Source: Paraburkholderia franconis (GTDB taxonomy: Bacteria > Pseudomonadota > Gammaproteobacteria > Burkholderiales > Burkholderiaceae). From it: 64,000 nt of DNA. Position numbers and translations under genes: made by a program. The notes beneath the pieces are model-generated. The model saw only the letters and a program-made list of their open reading frames with translations. It had not been told where the DNA came from and searched no databases. Below, one piece after another: positions 19,263 to 27,764 of this stretch (position 1 is the first letter of the stretch; the number at the start of each line of letters is the position of its first letter). The stretch lies in assembly GCF_009362735.1 (NCBI RefSeq), contig NZ_WHNP01000006.1, forward strand, positions 124,001 to 188,000, read 5' to 3'.

Positions 19263-20671
19263 GCGTCGGCGTGTTGCTCGGGCGCATCGGGCTGATAGCC
19301 GTCCGTCAGCGTCTTAAGAAACGCGACCACGTCCTTGATCTCTGACTCATCCATTGCTGGCTTGTCGCCCGGCTTGCGATCGAACGGCGGATCGGTATTC
19401 AGATTCGCCCAATACTTCTTCGGCAGATCGTCGAACTTTTGCACCTTCCCCTTCACGACCGGATAGAACTTTTCCGGATTCGTATCGCGCTGCGCGTAAA
19501 AGCGGACGACGTCTTCGAGCGAGTGATAAATCCCGTTGTGGAAGAACGTCTTGCGCAACGCGACGTTGCGCAGCGTCGGCGTACGGAAGATTCCGCAGTA
19601 CTCGTCGCGTCCCTTCAGATCCGTACGCTCGGGACCGCACGCGCCCAGATCGTAGAAATGCGAATCGCGATTCGCCGGCAGCGCGCGATTGCGCGGCACG
19701 CCGATTGCGATCAGGCCGAAGTCGGTGAACGCGGGCGGCGCGCCGTCGAGTGCGCGCTGGCTCAGGTGACAGCTCGCGCAGTTGCCCTTCTTTTCGTCGT
19801 TGAAGAGTTGCAGGCCGTGCATTTCGGCCTTGGTCAGCTGCGCCTTGCCCGCGAGGTATGCGTCGTACTTGCTCGAATACGGGTAGAACAGTTCCGGCGT
19901 CTGCTCGAAGACTTCGAGCGCTTGAAGTACGGCCTTGAACGTCGCGTCGTCGCTGTCGAAGACGTGCTGGCCGAACGCGTAGCGGAACTGGTCCGCATAT
20001 GGCGCGGCCTTCACGGCCGCCGCCACTTTCCGCGGATTGCTGCCCATCTCGAACGACGACGTCAGCGGAAAGCGCGCCTGCGCGTGCGCACTGTTCACGC
20101 GGCCGTCCCACATCAGGCCGCCCGTCGGCCCGGCATCGACGCTCTCGTCGCCCTCGTCGTCCGAATCGTGGTAGTGCTCGGTGAACGCCGGCACGTTCTG
20201 CAGATACTTGATGTTCGGCGCCGCGCGCAAACCCTGCTGGCGCATGTCGTGGCCGCCGAGTTGCACGGAGAGCGCATTCGGCGGACCGAACGCATGCTGC
20301 GGGCTATGACACGATGCGCATGCAAGCTTGCCCGAGCCCGATAGCGACGGATCGAAGAATAGCTGTTTGCCGACAGCCGTCATTTTCCTGACGGACTCGA
20401 ACACCTGGGCGCGCGTCTGACCGCCTGCCGGCACCGCAGCCGCACTGTCCGCCGACGACACTTTCTGCGTCTGCGCTCCGCTCGCGTTCGCTGCCGCTGC
20501 CGCTGCCTTTGTCGACCCGGCCGCGCCGTCCTCCGATGTGCCGCGCGCATCGCACGCCACCAGCATCACCGACAACATCACCGACAGACAAGCCACGCCA
20601 ATCCATCCGGCGCGCTGCGCGCCTTCCTTCGACAACCACTCTTTTCGAATCCCCGTCACATCGCGCCACAT
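19241..20671 (-). CDS. Di-haem cytochrome c peroxidase family lipoprotein
   Basis: 476 residues. The N-terminus has a long leader and lipobox LVAC (Cys40), then a low-complexity Ala/Ser linker to about residue 80. Two haem c sites are visible: CASCH at 118-122 and CASCH near 297. By family it reduces hydrogen peroxide in the periplasm with electrons from small c-type cytochromes; MauG-like oxidases share the fold. It is divergent from the AcpA-like gene and convergent with the 76-residue membrane protein. Confidence 0.88.
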   Translation of the reverse strand: MWRDVTGIRKEWLSKEGAQRAGWIGVACLSVMLSVMLVACDARGTSEDGAAGSTKAAAAAANASGAQTQKVSSADSAAAVPAGGQTRAQVFESVRKMTAVGKQLFFDPSLSGSGKLACASCHSPQHAFGPPNALSVQLGGHDMRQQGLRAAPNIKYLQNVPAFTEHYHDSDDEGDESVDAGPTGGLMWDGRVNSAHAQARFPLTSSFEMGSNPRKVAAAVKAAPYADQFRYAFGQHVFDSDDATFKAVLQALEVFEQTPELFYPYSSKYDAYLAGKAQLTKAEMHGLQLFNDEKKGNCASCHLSQRALDGAPPAFTDFGLIAIGVPRNRALPANRDSHFYDLGACGPERTDLKGRDEYCGIFRTPTLRNVALRKTFFHNGIYHSLEDVVRFYAQRDTNPEKFYPVVKGKVQKFDDLPKKYWANLNTDPPFDRKPGDKPAMDESEIKDVVAFLKTLTDGYQPDAPEQHADAHIVSSK

Positions 20672-20721
20672 GGTCTTGTTACCTGCTCGTTAAATCGACG
20701 GGACGAGCGTATTTCACGGAC

Positions 20722-20739
20722 ATGTCGTGTAAATGACAT
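20722..20739. promoter_or_regulatory. Palindromic site between the peroxidase and acpA-like genes
   Basis: ATGTC-N8-GACAT lies about 50 bases upstream of the peroxidase start in an AT-rich stretch. The symmetry suggests a dimeric regulator, but the regulator is not identifiable. Confidence 0.35.
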
Positions 20740-20862
20740 AAAGCCGACGACGCACAGAAAACCACAAGCAAAACAGAAGTTATATGTAAGAAATTAATCG
20801 TTCTGTCAAAACCGCTTGCGACACTCTCGCCGCCGGTCCCCTACGCGAGAGAGAGAGAAACC

Positions 20863-22440
20863 ATGAACAAAAAACTGATCTGCGCGACGCCTATTGCGCT
20901 CGCCGCAGCTATCGGGCTGTACGCATGCGGTGGTAATTCGGATTCCACACCGACGCTTTCGTCGGTCAAGAACGTCGTGGTTATCTATGCGGAAAACCGC
21001 AGCTTCGACAACCTCTACGGCAATTTCCCCGGCGCCAACGGTCTGCAGAACGCGACGGCCGCGAACTCGCGCCAGCTCGACCGCGACGGCTCTGTGCTCG
21101 CGACGCTGCCGCAGGTCTGGGGCGGCCTGACGATCGCAGGCGTGACGCCCGTCATCACGCAGGCGATGACGGCGAACCTGCCGAACGCGCCGTTCGCGAT
21201 CGACGATCCGAACGGCTTCAACGTGCCGCTCAACGTCACGACGCGCGACCTGTATCACCGCTTCTACGAGAACCAGATGCAGATCCACGGCGGCAAGAAC
21301 GACATGTTCGCCGCGTGGGCCGATTCGGGCGGCCTCGTGATGGGCCACTACACGCCCAACGCCGACAAGCTGCCGCTCTACAAGCTCGCGCAGCAGTACA
21401 CGCTCGCCGACAACTTCTTCATGGGCGCGTTCGGCGGGTCGTTCCTGAATCACCAGTGGCTGGTCTGCGCGTGCACGCCGTTCTATGCGAACGCGAACAC
21501 GAGCCCGGCCAAGGGCTCGATCTCGGCAGTCAACGCCGACGGCGTGAGCCTGACGCTCGCATCGACGTCGGCTGCATCGGCGCTGACCGACAAGCCGACC
21601 TTCGTCAACTCGGGCAACCTCACACCGGACTTCTACGCGATCAACACGATGCAGCCGCCGTATCAGCCGAGCGGCAACAAGGCGGCGGCCGGCGGCGACG
21701 CGACGCTCGCCGATCCCTCCAGCGCGACGACGCTGCCGCCGCAGACCGCGAAGCACATCGGCGACCTGCTGAACAACGCGGGCGTCTCGTGGGCGTGGTA
21801 CAGCGGCGCATGGGCGCAGGCGCTGAGCGCCGCGCAAAGCGGCACATCGGGCGTGATCTACGGCGCGAACAACAGCGCGCCTAACTTCCAGCCGCATCAC
21901 CAGCCGTTCAACTACTTCGCCGATCTCGCGCCGGGCACCGACAACCGCGCGAAGCACCTGCTCGACGGCGGCGTGAACGGCGCGGAGTTCATCAAGGCCG
22001 TCGACGCCGGCACGCTGCCGCAAGTGACGTTCTACAAACCGCAGGGCAACCTGAACGAGCACGCGGGCTACACCGACGTCGCGCAAGGCGACCAGCACAT
22101 CGCCGATGTGATTGCGCATCTGCAGAAGAGCCCGCAGTGGAACAACATGGTCGTGATCGTCACGTACGACGAGAACGGCGGCTTCTGGGACCACGTCGCG
22201 CCGCCGAAGGGCGACCGCTGGGGTCCGGGTTCGCGGATTCCCGCGATCATCGTGTCGCCGTACGCGAAGAAGGGCTTCGTCGATCATACGCAGTACGACA
22301 CGACGTCGATCCTGCGCTTCATCACGCATCGCTTCAATCTGCCGGCTCTGCCGGGTCTGACGGCGCGCGACAACGCGCTCGTCGCCAGCGGCGGCCAGGC
22401 GATGGGCGACCTGACGAACGCGCTCGACATCAAGAAGTAA
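20863..22440 (+). CDS. AcpA-like phosphoesterase (acid phosphatase/phospholipase C family), lipoprotein
   Basis: A 525-residue protein with a lipoprotein signal (lipobox LYAC) and the alkaline-phosphatase-like phosphoesterase fold of AcpA and bacterial phospholipase C. Metal and nucleophile regions are seen as IYAENRSFDNLYGNFPGA at the N-terminus, NLNEHAGYTDV, and TYDENGGFWDHVAPPKGDRWG with GSRIPAIIVSPYAKKGFVDH near the C-terminus. It would release phosphate from organic phosphates outside the inner membrane. Between Phe and lipid substrates sequence does not decide. A purine-rich GAGAGAGAGA tract serves as ribosome binding site. Confidence 0.85.
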   Translation: MNKKLICATPIALAAAIGLYACGGNSDSTPTLSSVKNVVVIYAENRSFDNLYGNFPGANGLQNATAANSRQLDRDGSVLATLPQVWGGLTIAGVTPVITQAMTANLPNAPFAIDDPNGFNVPLNVTTRDLYHRFYENQMQIHGGKNDMFAAWADSGGLVMGHYTPNADKLPLYKLAQQYTLADNFFMGAFGGSFLNHQWLVCACTPFYANANTSPAKGSISAVNADGVSLTLASTSAASALTDKPTFVNSGNLTPDFYAINTMQPPYQPSGNKAAAGGDATLADPSSATTLPPQTAKHIGDLLNNAGVSWAWYSGAWAQALSAAQSGTSGVIYGANNSAPNFQPHHQPFNYFADLAPGTDNRAKHLLDGGVNGAEFIKAVDAGTLPQVTFYKPQGNLNEHAGYTDVAQGDQHIADVIAHLQKSPQWNNMVVIVTYDENGGFWDHVAPPKGDRWGPGSRIPAIIVSPYAKKGFVDHTQYDTTSILRFITHRFNLPALPGLTARDNALVASGGQAMGDLTNALDIKK

Positions 22441-22516
22441 TCACGCAGGCAGGCCCGTCACCGGTAACGGGCACGCAACAGTCGCGCACTTCTCCACGTT
22501 CGGTGCGCAACGCTTC

Positions 22517-22540
22517 GGGGCAGCTTCGGCTGCCCTTTTT
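22517..22540 (+). terminator. Intrinsic terminator after the acpA-like gene
   Basis: GGGCAGC-TTCG-GCTGCCC followed by six T. The UUCG tetraloop makes it very stable. Confidence 0.93.
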
Positions 22541-22636
22541 TGTTGACGCTCGCCGCTCGCGATGGACGTGGAGCGCGAAAGGGCGTGAACGTTGGGAGAA
22601 GAAGAGGAGTTCGCGCCGGACGGCGCAAGGGCTGGA

Positions 22637-22711
22637 TGGCCCCCCCACGAGGAATCGAACCTCGATTTCAGGTTTAGAAGACCCGTGTTCTATCCGTTGA
22701 ACTATGGGGAG
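22637..22711 (-). tRNA. tRNA-Arg (anticodon UCU)
   Basis: A full cloverleaf on the minus strand. The acceptor stem is CTCCCCA with TGGGGGG, the D stem GTTC/GAAC, the anticodon stem CGGGT/ACCTG with loop CTTCTAA (anticodon TCT), and the T arm CGAGG-TTCGATT-CCTCG. CCA is encoded (22637-22639). It reads AGA codons, which are rare in this GC-rich genome. Confidence 0.95.
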
Positions 22712-22876
22712 GCGAAACCAGAATTTTAACCTGGCCAACGACGGCAGGTTGAGCGCCAGACACGCATCGGATGCATCGCGCGACGCGAACGCGATCACGC
22801 GCGCACCGGGTAACACGTTGACAAGAGCGCGCTTCGACACGCGGAATACTGCGAACACCACGCCGTCGCCCGGAAA

Positions 22877-22904
22877 CAAAAAGGCCCGGCGTCGCTGCCG
22901 GGCC
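22877..22904 (-). terminator. Intrinsic terminator after uppP
   Basis: On the minus strand GGCCCGGC-N6-GCCGGGCC is followed by five T. Confidence 0.88.
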
Positions 22905-22945
22905 CGCGATTATAACCGATCGTTTTAGCCGATCGTATGCAGCCG

Positions 22946-23776
22946 TCAGACGGGCTGCGGATGGGTCATGAACCAGCCGAGAAACGCCACGCCCGCGATC
23001 ACGCAGTACACGCCGAACGACGCCAGCCGCCCGCGCCCTTCGAAATAGCGCATCAGGAAGCGCACGCTCAGATAGGCGGCGATGGCCGTCAGCACGCCGC
23101 CGAGCAACGCGTCGGCGAGCTGGCCCGGCGCATGGAAGAGCTTCGGCAGTTCGAGCACGCCCGCCGCGAAGATGATCGGCGTGCCGAGCAGAAACGAGAA
23201 TTCAGCCGCCTTCTCCGCGGTGAGCCCGGCGCCGTTGCCGGCGATCATCGTCAGGCCGCTGCGCGAAAAACCCGGGATCAGCGCGCCGACCTGCGCAAGG
23301 CCGACCAGAAACGCCTGCTTGAAGGTCAGCTTCTCGGGCGGACGATGCGCGCGTGAGCGCTGCAGGCGATCGCCGAGCCACAGCAGGATGCCGTTGACGA
23401 TCAGCGCGATCGCCACGATCCGCAGATCATGGAAGATGCGTTCGAGCCGCTTTTCGAGCACGAGACCCACCAGACCCGCCGGAATCGTCCCGATGATGAG
23501 CGCCCACATCATATGGCCTTCGTCATTGCGGCGGCCCGACAGCGACGCGAAAAAGCCGCCGAAAAGGGCAATCCAGCGATCACGGAAGTACCACAGCAGC
23601 GCGAACGCGGTGCCGAGATGCAGCGCGACGAGGAACGGCAGCAGTTGAGGCGCATGCTTGTCGATATGCATGCCGAAGACAGCGGGAACGAGCAGCGTGT
23701 GACCAAGACTGCTCACCGGAAACAGTTCCGTGACGCCCTGCAGCACGCTCAAAAAGATCAAAAACGACAGGCTCAC
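22946..23776 (-). CDS. uppP: Undecaprenyl-diphosphatase (BacA/UppP)
   Basis: A 276-residue polytopic inner-membrane enzyme that dephosphorylates undecaprenyl diphosphate and so recycles the lipid carrier for peptidoglycan. The two active-site motifs are [18 protein letters not shown] and IPGFSRSG. In the first, the usual threonine of SSTGH is leucine. I chose the GTG at 23776 (family N-terminus [19 protein letters not shown] upstream); the longer frame to 23887 is not family-like. Confidence 0.93.
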   Translation of the reverse strand: MSLSFLIFLSVLQGVTELFPVSSLGHTLLVPAVFGMHIDKHAPQLLPFLVALHLGTAFALLWYFRDRWIALFGGFFASLSGRRNDEGHMMWALIIGTIPAGLVGLVLEKRLERIFHDLRIVAIALIVNGILLWLGDRLQRSRAHRPPEKLTFKQAFLVGLAQVGALIPGFSRSGLTMIAGNGAGLTAEKAAEFSFLLGTPIIFAAGVLELPKLFHAPGQLADALLGGVLTAIAAYLSVRFLMRYFEGRGRLASFGVYCVIAGVAFLGWFMTHPQPV

Positions 23777-23955
23777 TCGTCGGTCCTTTTGAAAGGTTGG
23801 GAGGAAAAACAGCACGCCGGAGCAAGGTGTCCGGTGTACGAAGGCGGGTCCGATTATGCCGGTGCGACCTGGTCGCGCCAAGGACAAAAGTTCGCCTTTA
23901 CGCGAACTTCGCCGCGTCGCAACAATTCCGAAAGGCTTATTACGACGATGAAAGC

Positions 23956-23981
23956 AAAAAGGCCCGCCTTGATGGCGGGCC
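23956..23981 (-). terminator. Intrinsic terminator, minus strand, after the 28-residue membrane protein
   Basis: On the minus strand GGCCCGCC-N5-GGCGGGCC followed by five T. The only minus-strand reading frame directly upstream is the short gene at 24050-24136, which supports that gene. Confidence 0.85.
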
Positions 23982-24049
23982 CGTGTGCGGAGGCTGCGTG
24001 GACCGTCGATTCGTGCCGACGGCTCAACGTGGAATCTCGTCGCCCCGTT

Positions 24050-24136
24050 TCAGCGTGTAAATTTATAGAAGAAATAAATCGTACTGCCCGTGAACATGCC
24101 GAACAGTGCCACGCTCATTGCCATTGCGAGATCCAT
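24050..24136 (-). CDS. 28-residue single-span membrane protein, unknown function
   Basis: A short gene easily missed by length cut-offs. The peptide begins MDLAMAMSVALFGMF and ends YFFYKFTR: one hydrophobic helix with a basic end, as in KdpF or other tiny membrane subunits. A very strong ribosome binding site, GGGAGGGG, lies three bases before the ATG, and a clean terminator follows the stop by about 70 bases. It is not near kdp genes. I do not recognise a family; a regulatory peptide or a subunit of a membrane complex are both possible. Confidence 0.68.
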   Translation of the reverse strand: MDLAMAMSVALFGMFTGSTIYFFYKFTR

Positions 24137-24165
24137 CGCCCCTCCCAAAAACCGAGTGTTCGCAA

Positions 24166-24195
24166 TTGACGGCTGCCCGTCGCTGTACACATTAT
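24166..24195 (+). promoter_or_regulatory. Candidate sigma-70 promoter for the galM-like gene
   Basis: TTGACG, 18 bases, then CATTAT, about 150 bases upstream of the ATG. The -35 box is near consensus. Confidence 0.45.
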
Positions 24196-24344
24196 TGATT
24201 GCGCCGACTGTGCGGTAACACCCGCAATTTCCCCAGAAGGGTTTCCCCGTAGCCCAAAGGGGCGCAAAATCGGCGTTCGCCGCGCCGCTGCGCCGGAACC
24301 GTGCACGCCGACTTCTTCTCAACCGCTTTCTATCGCCCATTGCC

Positions 24345-25262
24345 ATGCCTCAATTCCAGCAACAGGACATCATCGAGATCGCCAGCGACGGCTCCCTGCT
24401 CCGCTTCGCGCCGCAGGCGGGCGGCCGCCTGCTGTCGTGGGACATCGACGGCCAGTCGGTGATTTTCTGGCCCGAGCGCGCGGACTGGAGCCAGCCCGCG
24501 CGCGTGCGCGGCGGCAATCCGCTGCTCTTTCCGTTTCTCGGGCGGCATTTCGTCGACGGCCAGATCGGCCGCTGGAAGGACGAGCAAGGCACCGTGCGCG
24601 ATCTGCCCATGCACGGCTTCGCGCGCGATCTGCCGTTCGAGGCGATAGTCGACGACACCGCCCGCTCGATCAGCATGACGCTGACCGACAGCGATGCGAC
24701 GCGTGCGGGCTATCCGTTCAGCTTCCGCTTCGAGGCGAAGTACACGCTCGTCGACGCACACACGCTCGACGTCGATTTCGTCACGACCAACACGGGCGCC
24801 GCCGGCAGCGCGCCGCTGCCCTATTACGCCGGCCACCACTTCTACTTCACGCTGCCGCATACGCAGCGCGGCGAGACGGTGCTCGAACTGCCGCGCACAG
24901 TGCGCCGGCATCAGGAGCCGGACGGCTCGCTCAGCGCGGGCGAAGCGGGCCAGCCGGACTACCGGCTCGACGATCCGGGCATTCTGGACCGCTTCCATTG
25001 CCTCGACGGCGCGCCTGACCACCTCGTGCGCGTGGTCGCACTCGGCCTGAACCGCAGCATCACGATCGATCTGCGGCGCCCCGGCTCGGTGCCCTGGTTC
25101 GCCGTCACGACGTGGACCGAAAAGCCCGAATCGGATTTCTTCTGCGTCGAACCGTGGCTGGGTCTGCCCGATGCGATCCACAATCATCAGGGCCTGCGCT
25201 GGCTCGAGCCGGGCGACACGGAAACGGCTGCGCTGCGTATCGTCGTCGGCACACTGCCCTGA
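24345..25262 (+). CDS. Aldose 1-epimerase family protein (GalM-like)
   Basis: A 305-residue galactose mutarotase-like protein. Visible features are the N-terminal AGGRLLSWDIDGQSVIFW, GGNPLLFPFLGR, a MHGFARD histidine motif, and GHHFYF with a late Glu in VEPWLG, which fit the general acid-base pair of the fold. It would interconvert sugar anomers or act on a related hexose 6-phosphate. It stands alone, so the pathway is not given by context. Confidence 0.85.
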   Translation: MPQFQQQDIIEIASDGSLLRFAPQAGGRLLSWDIDGQSVIFWPERADWSQPARVRGGNPLLFPFLGRHFVDGQIGRWKDEQGTVRDLPMHGFARDLPFEAIVDDTARSISMTLTDSDATRAGYPFSFRFEAKYTLVDAHTLDVDFVTTNTGAAGSAPLPYYAGHHFYFTLPHTQRGETVLELPRTVRRHQEPDGSLSAGEAGQPDYRLDDPGILDRFHCLDGAPDHLVRVVALGLNRSITIDLRRPGSVPWFAVTTWTEKPESDFFCVEPWLGLPDAIHNHQGLRWLEPGDTETAALRIVVGTLP

Positions 25263-25403
25263 GCGCGTCACGCCGCGCGCGGCCCGTTCTTCGCGCCGCG
25301 CTGCGGCCGAAAACGCGGCATGCGTTGCAAACCCGTTAGAATTGGGCGTTTTTGCATCCGCCGCGTGATCGGGATCGCGCGCGGTGGCGTCTTGCGAGGT
25401 CCA

Positions 25404-26129
25404 ATGTTGACAACAAGAATCCGACGGCTGGTCTGCGTGTCGATGATCGCAGCACTGGCCGCATGCGGCTCGGCCCCCGTGGGTCCGGGCTATTATCGCG
25501 TCGAACGGGGCGACACGCTGTACAAGATCGCGCGCAGTAACCGCACGTCGGTACAGAGCATCGCACGCTGGAACAACCTGTCGAACCCCGACTCGCTCGA
25601 GGTCGGCCAGGTGCTGCGCGTCGCGCCGCCGCCCGGAACGGCAACGGCAAGCACGAGCCCGGCAGGTTCGGCAAAGAGCAGTGGCAGCGCGGCGGCTTCG
25701 TCGGGCTCGTCATCGTCATCGACGCGCAGCGCCGCCGCCGAGACACCCTCGACACCCGCGTCGTCGATCTCGCTGATCTGGCCGACGAGCGGCAATGTCA
25801 TCCGCAGCTTCGACGGAACGAACTCGAAGGGCATCGACATCGCGAACGTCGCGGGCACGCCCGTGTTCGCCGCGGCGGGCGGCACGGTGGTCTATGCGAG
25901 CAATGGTCTGCGCGGCTACGGCAACCTGCTGATCATCAAGCACAACGCCGACTATCTGACGGCGTACGCGCACAATCGCACGCTGCTCGTGAAGGAAGGC
26001 GAGACGGTGCAGCAAGGCCAGAAGGTCGCCGAGATGGGCGACTCCGACAACGACCGCGTGATGCTGCATTTCGAGCTTCGCTACGACGGCCGTTCGATCG
26101 ATCCGACGCGCTCGCTGCCGCCGCGCTGA
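25404..26129 (+). CDS. LysM and LytM (M23) domain lipoprotein, NlpD/EnvC-like, probably non-catalytic
   Basis: 241 residues with a lipobox LAAC (Cys21), one LysM domain at about 30-76 (YYRVERGDTLYKIARSNR) that binds peptidoglycan, a Ser/Ala-rich linker to about 130, and a LytM domain at about 135-235. The first metal motif HxxxD is degenerate (SKGID, serine in place of histidine), while LHFELR keeps one ligand of the second. So it is probably an activator of cell-wall amidases rather than an endopeptidase. Unlike nlpD it is not next to rpoS. Start chosen at 25404 because the lipoprotein signal follows at once. Confidence 0.88.
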   Translation: MLTTRIRRLVCVSMIAALAACGSAPVGPGYYRVERGDTLYKIARSNRTSVQSIARWNNLSNPDSLEVGQVLRVAPPPGTATASTSPAGSAKSSGSAAASSGSSSSSTRSAAAETPSTPASSISLIWPTSGNVIRSFDGTNSKGIDIANVAGTPVFAAAGGTVVYASNGLRGYGNLLIIKHNADYLTAYAHNRTLLVKEGETVQQGQKVAEMGDSDNDRVMLHFELRYDGRSIDPTRSLPPR

Positions 26130-26379
26130 GCATGCCGACGGCTTGCTCGCGACGCCGCGCATGAGGCGTTGCGTGCAGCATGCGGCTCGCGTGCGACACA
26201 GAGCACAGGCGAGGGCCACCGGTACAGGCCGTGGCAACGACGCGCAATCGCGCACACCGAGCAAGGGAACCCGACGGCCCTCGCGCGGCTCCATCAGTCA
26301 GTCAGGCATGCGGGCACGTTCGTTGCCACGCGTGCCGGCACTACGCGAATGCGCGCAACGATACAGAGAGGACATTCCG

Positions 26380-26709
26380 ATGAAAAACGCCCTTGCGGCA
26401 ATTCGTGCGGCGGCGGCCAGCGCCGCGATCGTCGCGCTGGCCGGCCTCGCGGGCTGCGCCAGCTCCGGCTCGACGACGCTCACCTATCTGCCGAACGGCG
26501 ACACCGGCTTCGCGATCAACTGCAGCGGCAGCGACGCGAGCCAGAACTGGGGCGAATGCTACAGGCGCGCCGGCGAAACGTGCGGCGCGTATGGCTACGA
26601 CGTGATCTCGAAGGACGTCGACAATGGCGCCACGGCGGGCGGCTCGCTCGGCGGCGTGCTCGGCGCGAACGTGAAGAACCGTTCGATGGTGGTTCGCTGC
26701 AAGCGTTAG
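26380..26709 (+). CDS. Small Cys-rich lipoprotein with a glycine-zipper-like end, unknown function
   Basis: 109 residues. The lipoprotein signal is MKNALAAIRAAAASAAIVAL with lipobox LAGC. Conserved-looking Trp-Gly and paired cysteines follow (NCSGSDASQNWGECYRRAGETC), then GGSLGGVLGANV near the end, resembling a short glycine zipper. A purine-rich AGAGAGGA tract precedes the start. It is 250 bases after the LytM lipoprotein gene. I do not recognise a family; an outer-membrane location is inferred. Confidence 0.75.
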   Translation: MKNALAAIRAAAASAAIVALAGLAGCASSGSTTLTYLPNGDTGFAINCSGSDASQNWGECYRRAGETCGAYGYDVISKDVDNGATAGGSLGGVLGANVKNRSMVVRCKR

Positions 26710-27455
26710 CGGCTAGCGCCCCAGCTATCGGCCATTATTGTCGTCTGATGTTTATCGCGTATGGCAAAAAAAGGCCCGGCGCAAAGGCCGGGCAAACGGG
26801 GGTTCGGCGCATATCGGCAAAGGACCGGTTCACCATGCGCCGAAACGAAATCTAGCAACGCGCCTATAGCCACGCAATCGATTAATTGTGCGAATAATGT
26901 GAGTCGGCGCACGGTTTGAAGTCGAACTGAATGACGCGGCACTCAGTTTGGAAACCGAATCAACTCGATTCTTTTAGTCGGATGGTTAGTGCGCGCAATA
27001 GCCGATTGCCCGCAAACCCACGCATAGCGTGCCTTTCAGAAGTTCATAGAAATAGCGCGTGCGAATCGGCTGACACTGGCACATTGAGCGGATTCACGCA
27101 TTTCACTTCGATGATGACATGCGCGAAACTTGGTGCGCCAACGCACCCTTCCGCTGCGATTCTTTGCGGGATTTTTGTCAGATTTATCGAATGAAGATCG
27201 AGTGTCATTCGGCCATTTACGACGTTTATCGGAGCGGTATTAAAGCGCAAACGTTCGGCGATTAATCGGCTCATTGACGTCGTGGTTCGGGCATCGCGGA
27301 ACTGGCTTCGATATTGCGCCGCGGCGCTTCACGACGGCAAAGAAAAGCCGCGCGGCCAAAAGGCCGCTCGTCGCCTATGGTTTATAGTTACGCCCGCCCG
27401 TGTCGGCGCTCGCCGCCCGCACGCCCCAGTCACACCATGCTGTTCAACGATCGCC
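26710..27455. other. 746-base gene-free stretch, AT-richer, with an orphan terminator
   Basis: No frame here is convincing: the 87-residue plus frame at 26931 and the 76-residue minus frame at 27044 lack ribosome binding sites and family features. The stretch is visibly richer in A and T than its surroundings. It contains a strong minus-strand terminator near its left end and a GCGGCC-AAAA-GGCCGC hairpin at 27352-27367. A minus-strand small RNA ending at the terminator is possible. Confidence 0.55.
26766..26793 (-). terminator. Orphan intrinsic terminator, minus strand
   Basis: On the minus strand GCCCGGC-N6-GCCGGGC is followed by C and seven T. No minus-strand gene lies upstream for more than 2 kb; the nearest is the small lipoprotein gene at 29206. 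Confidence 0.75.
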
Positions 27456-27764
27456 ATGACTTCCTCCGATACGCCACAAAGCCCGCTCTACCAGAAACTG
27501 CTCGGTGAAACCGCGAAGATCGGCTGGACGGAACTCGAACGCTTCTTTGCGCGCGGCATGCTGTTGCGCGTCGCGCGCGATCTCGATCTCGTGAGCGTCG
27601 CCGAGGCGATCGCCAACGACGATACGACGCAGGTCACGCAATGGCTGTCGGCGGGCCTTGTCGAGCGCGTGCAGTCGAAGACGGCCGCCGACTTCGCCGC
27701 ACGCGATCCGGACCTGTGGGCCGTTGTCGTATCGCCGTGGGTCTGCGTGCAGGAGCGCGGTTGA
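27456..27764 (+). CDS. DUF2288 family protein
   Basis: A 102-residue cytoplasmic protein beginning MTSSDTPQSPLYQKLLGETA. The segments IGWTELERFFARGMLLRV, VAEAIANDDTTQVTQWLS and the WVCVQE end match the DUF2288 family as I know it. The function is unknown. Its TGA overlaps the TTG start of the MATE exporter gene, so the two are translationally coupled. Confidence 0.83.
   Translation: MTSSDTPQSPLYQKLLGETAKIGWTELERFFARGMLLRVARDLDLVSVAEAIANDDTTQVTQWLSAGLVERVQSKTAADFAARDPDLWAVVVSPWVCVQERG

Noticed and set aside
20801..20820. CTGTCAA before the acpA-like gene as a PhoB box
   Set aside because: Only one half-site; the 11-base phased partner (GCTTGCG) does not match, so I make no claim of PhoB control.
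22637..22711. tRNA-Arg, tRNA-Pro and tRNA-Val as integration sites of a mobile element
   Set aside because: No integrase, no repeated tRNA 3' end and no foreign-looking block next to any of the three.
24050..24136. The 28-residue membrane protein as KdpF
   Set aside because: No kdpABC nearby and the sequence lacks the KdpF pattern I know; size alone is not evidence.
26931..27194. 87-residue plus-strand frame in the gene-free stretch
   Set aside because: No Shine-Dalgarno sequence, no hydrophobic or domain pattern and codon use unlike the neighbours.
27044..27274. 76-residue minus-strand frame in the same stretch
   Set aside because: No ribosome binding site. It overlaps the other weak frame, and I cannot choose either on evidence, though it might be a coding RNA linked to the orphan terminator.
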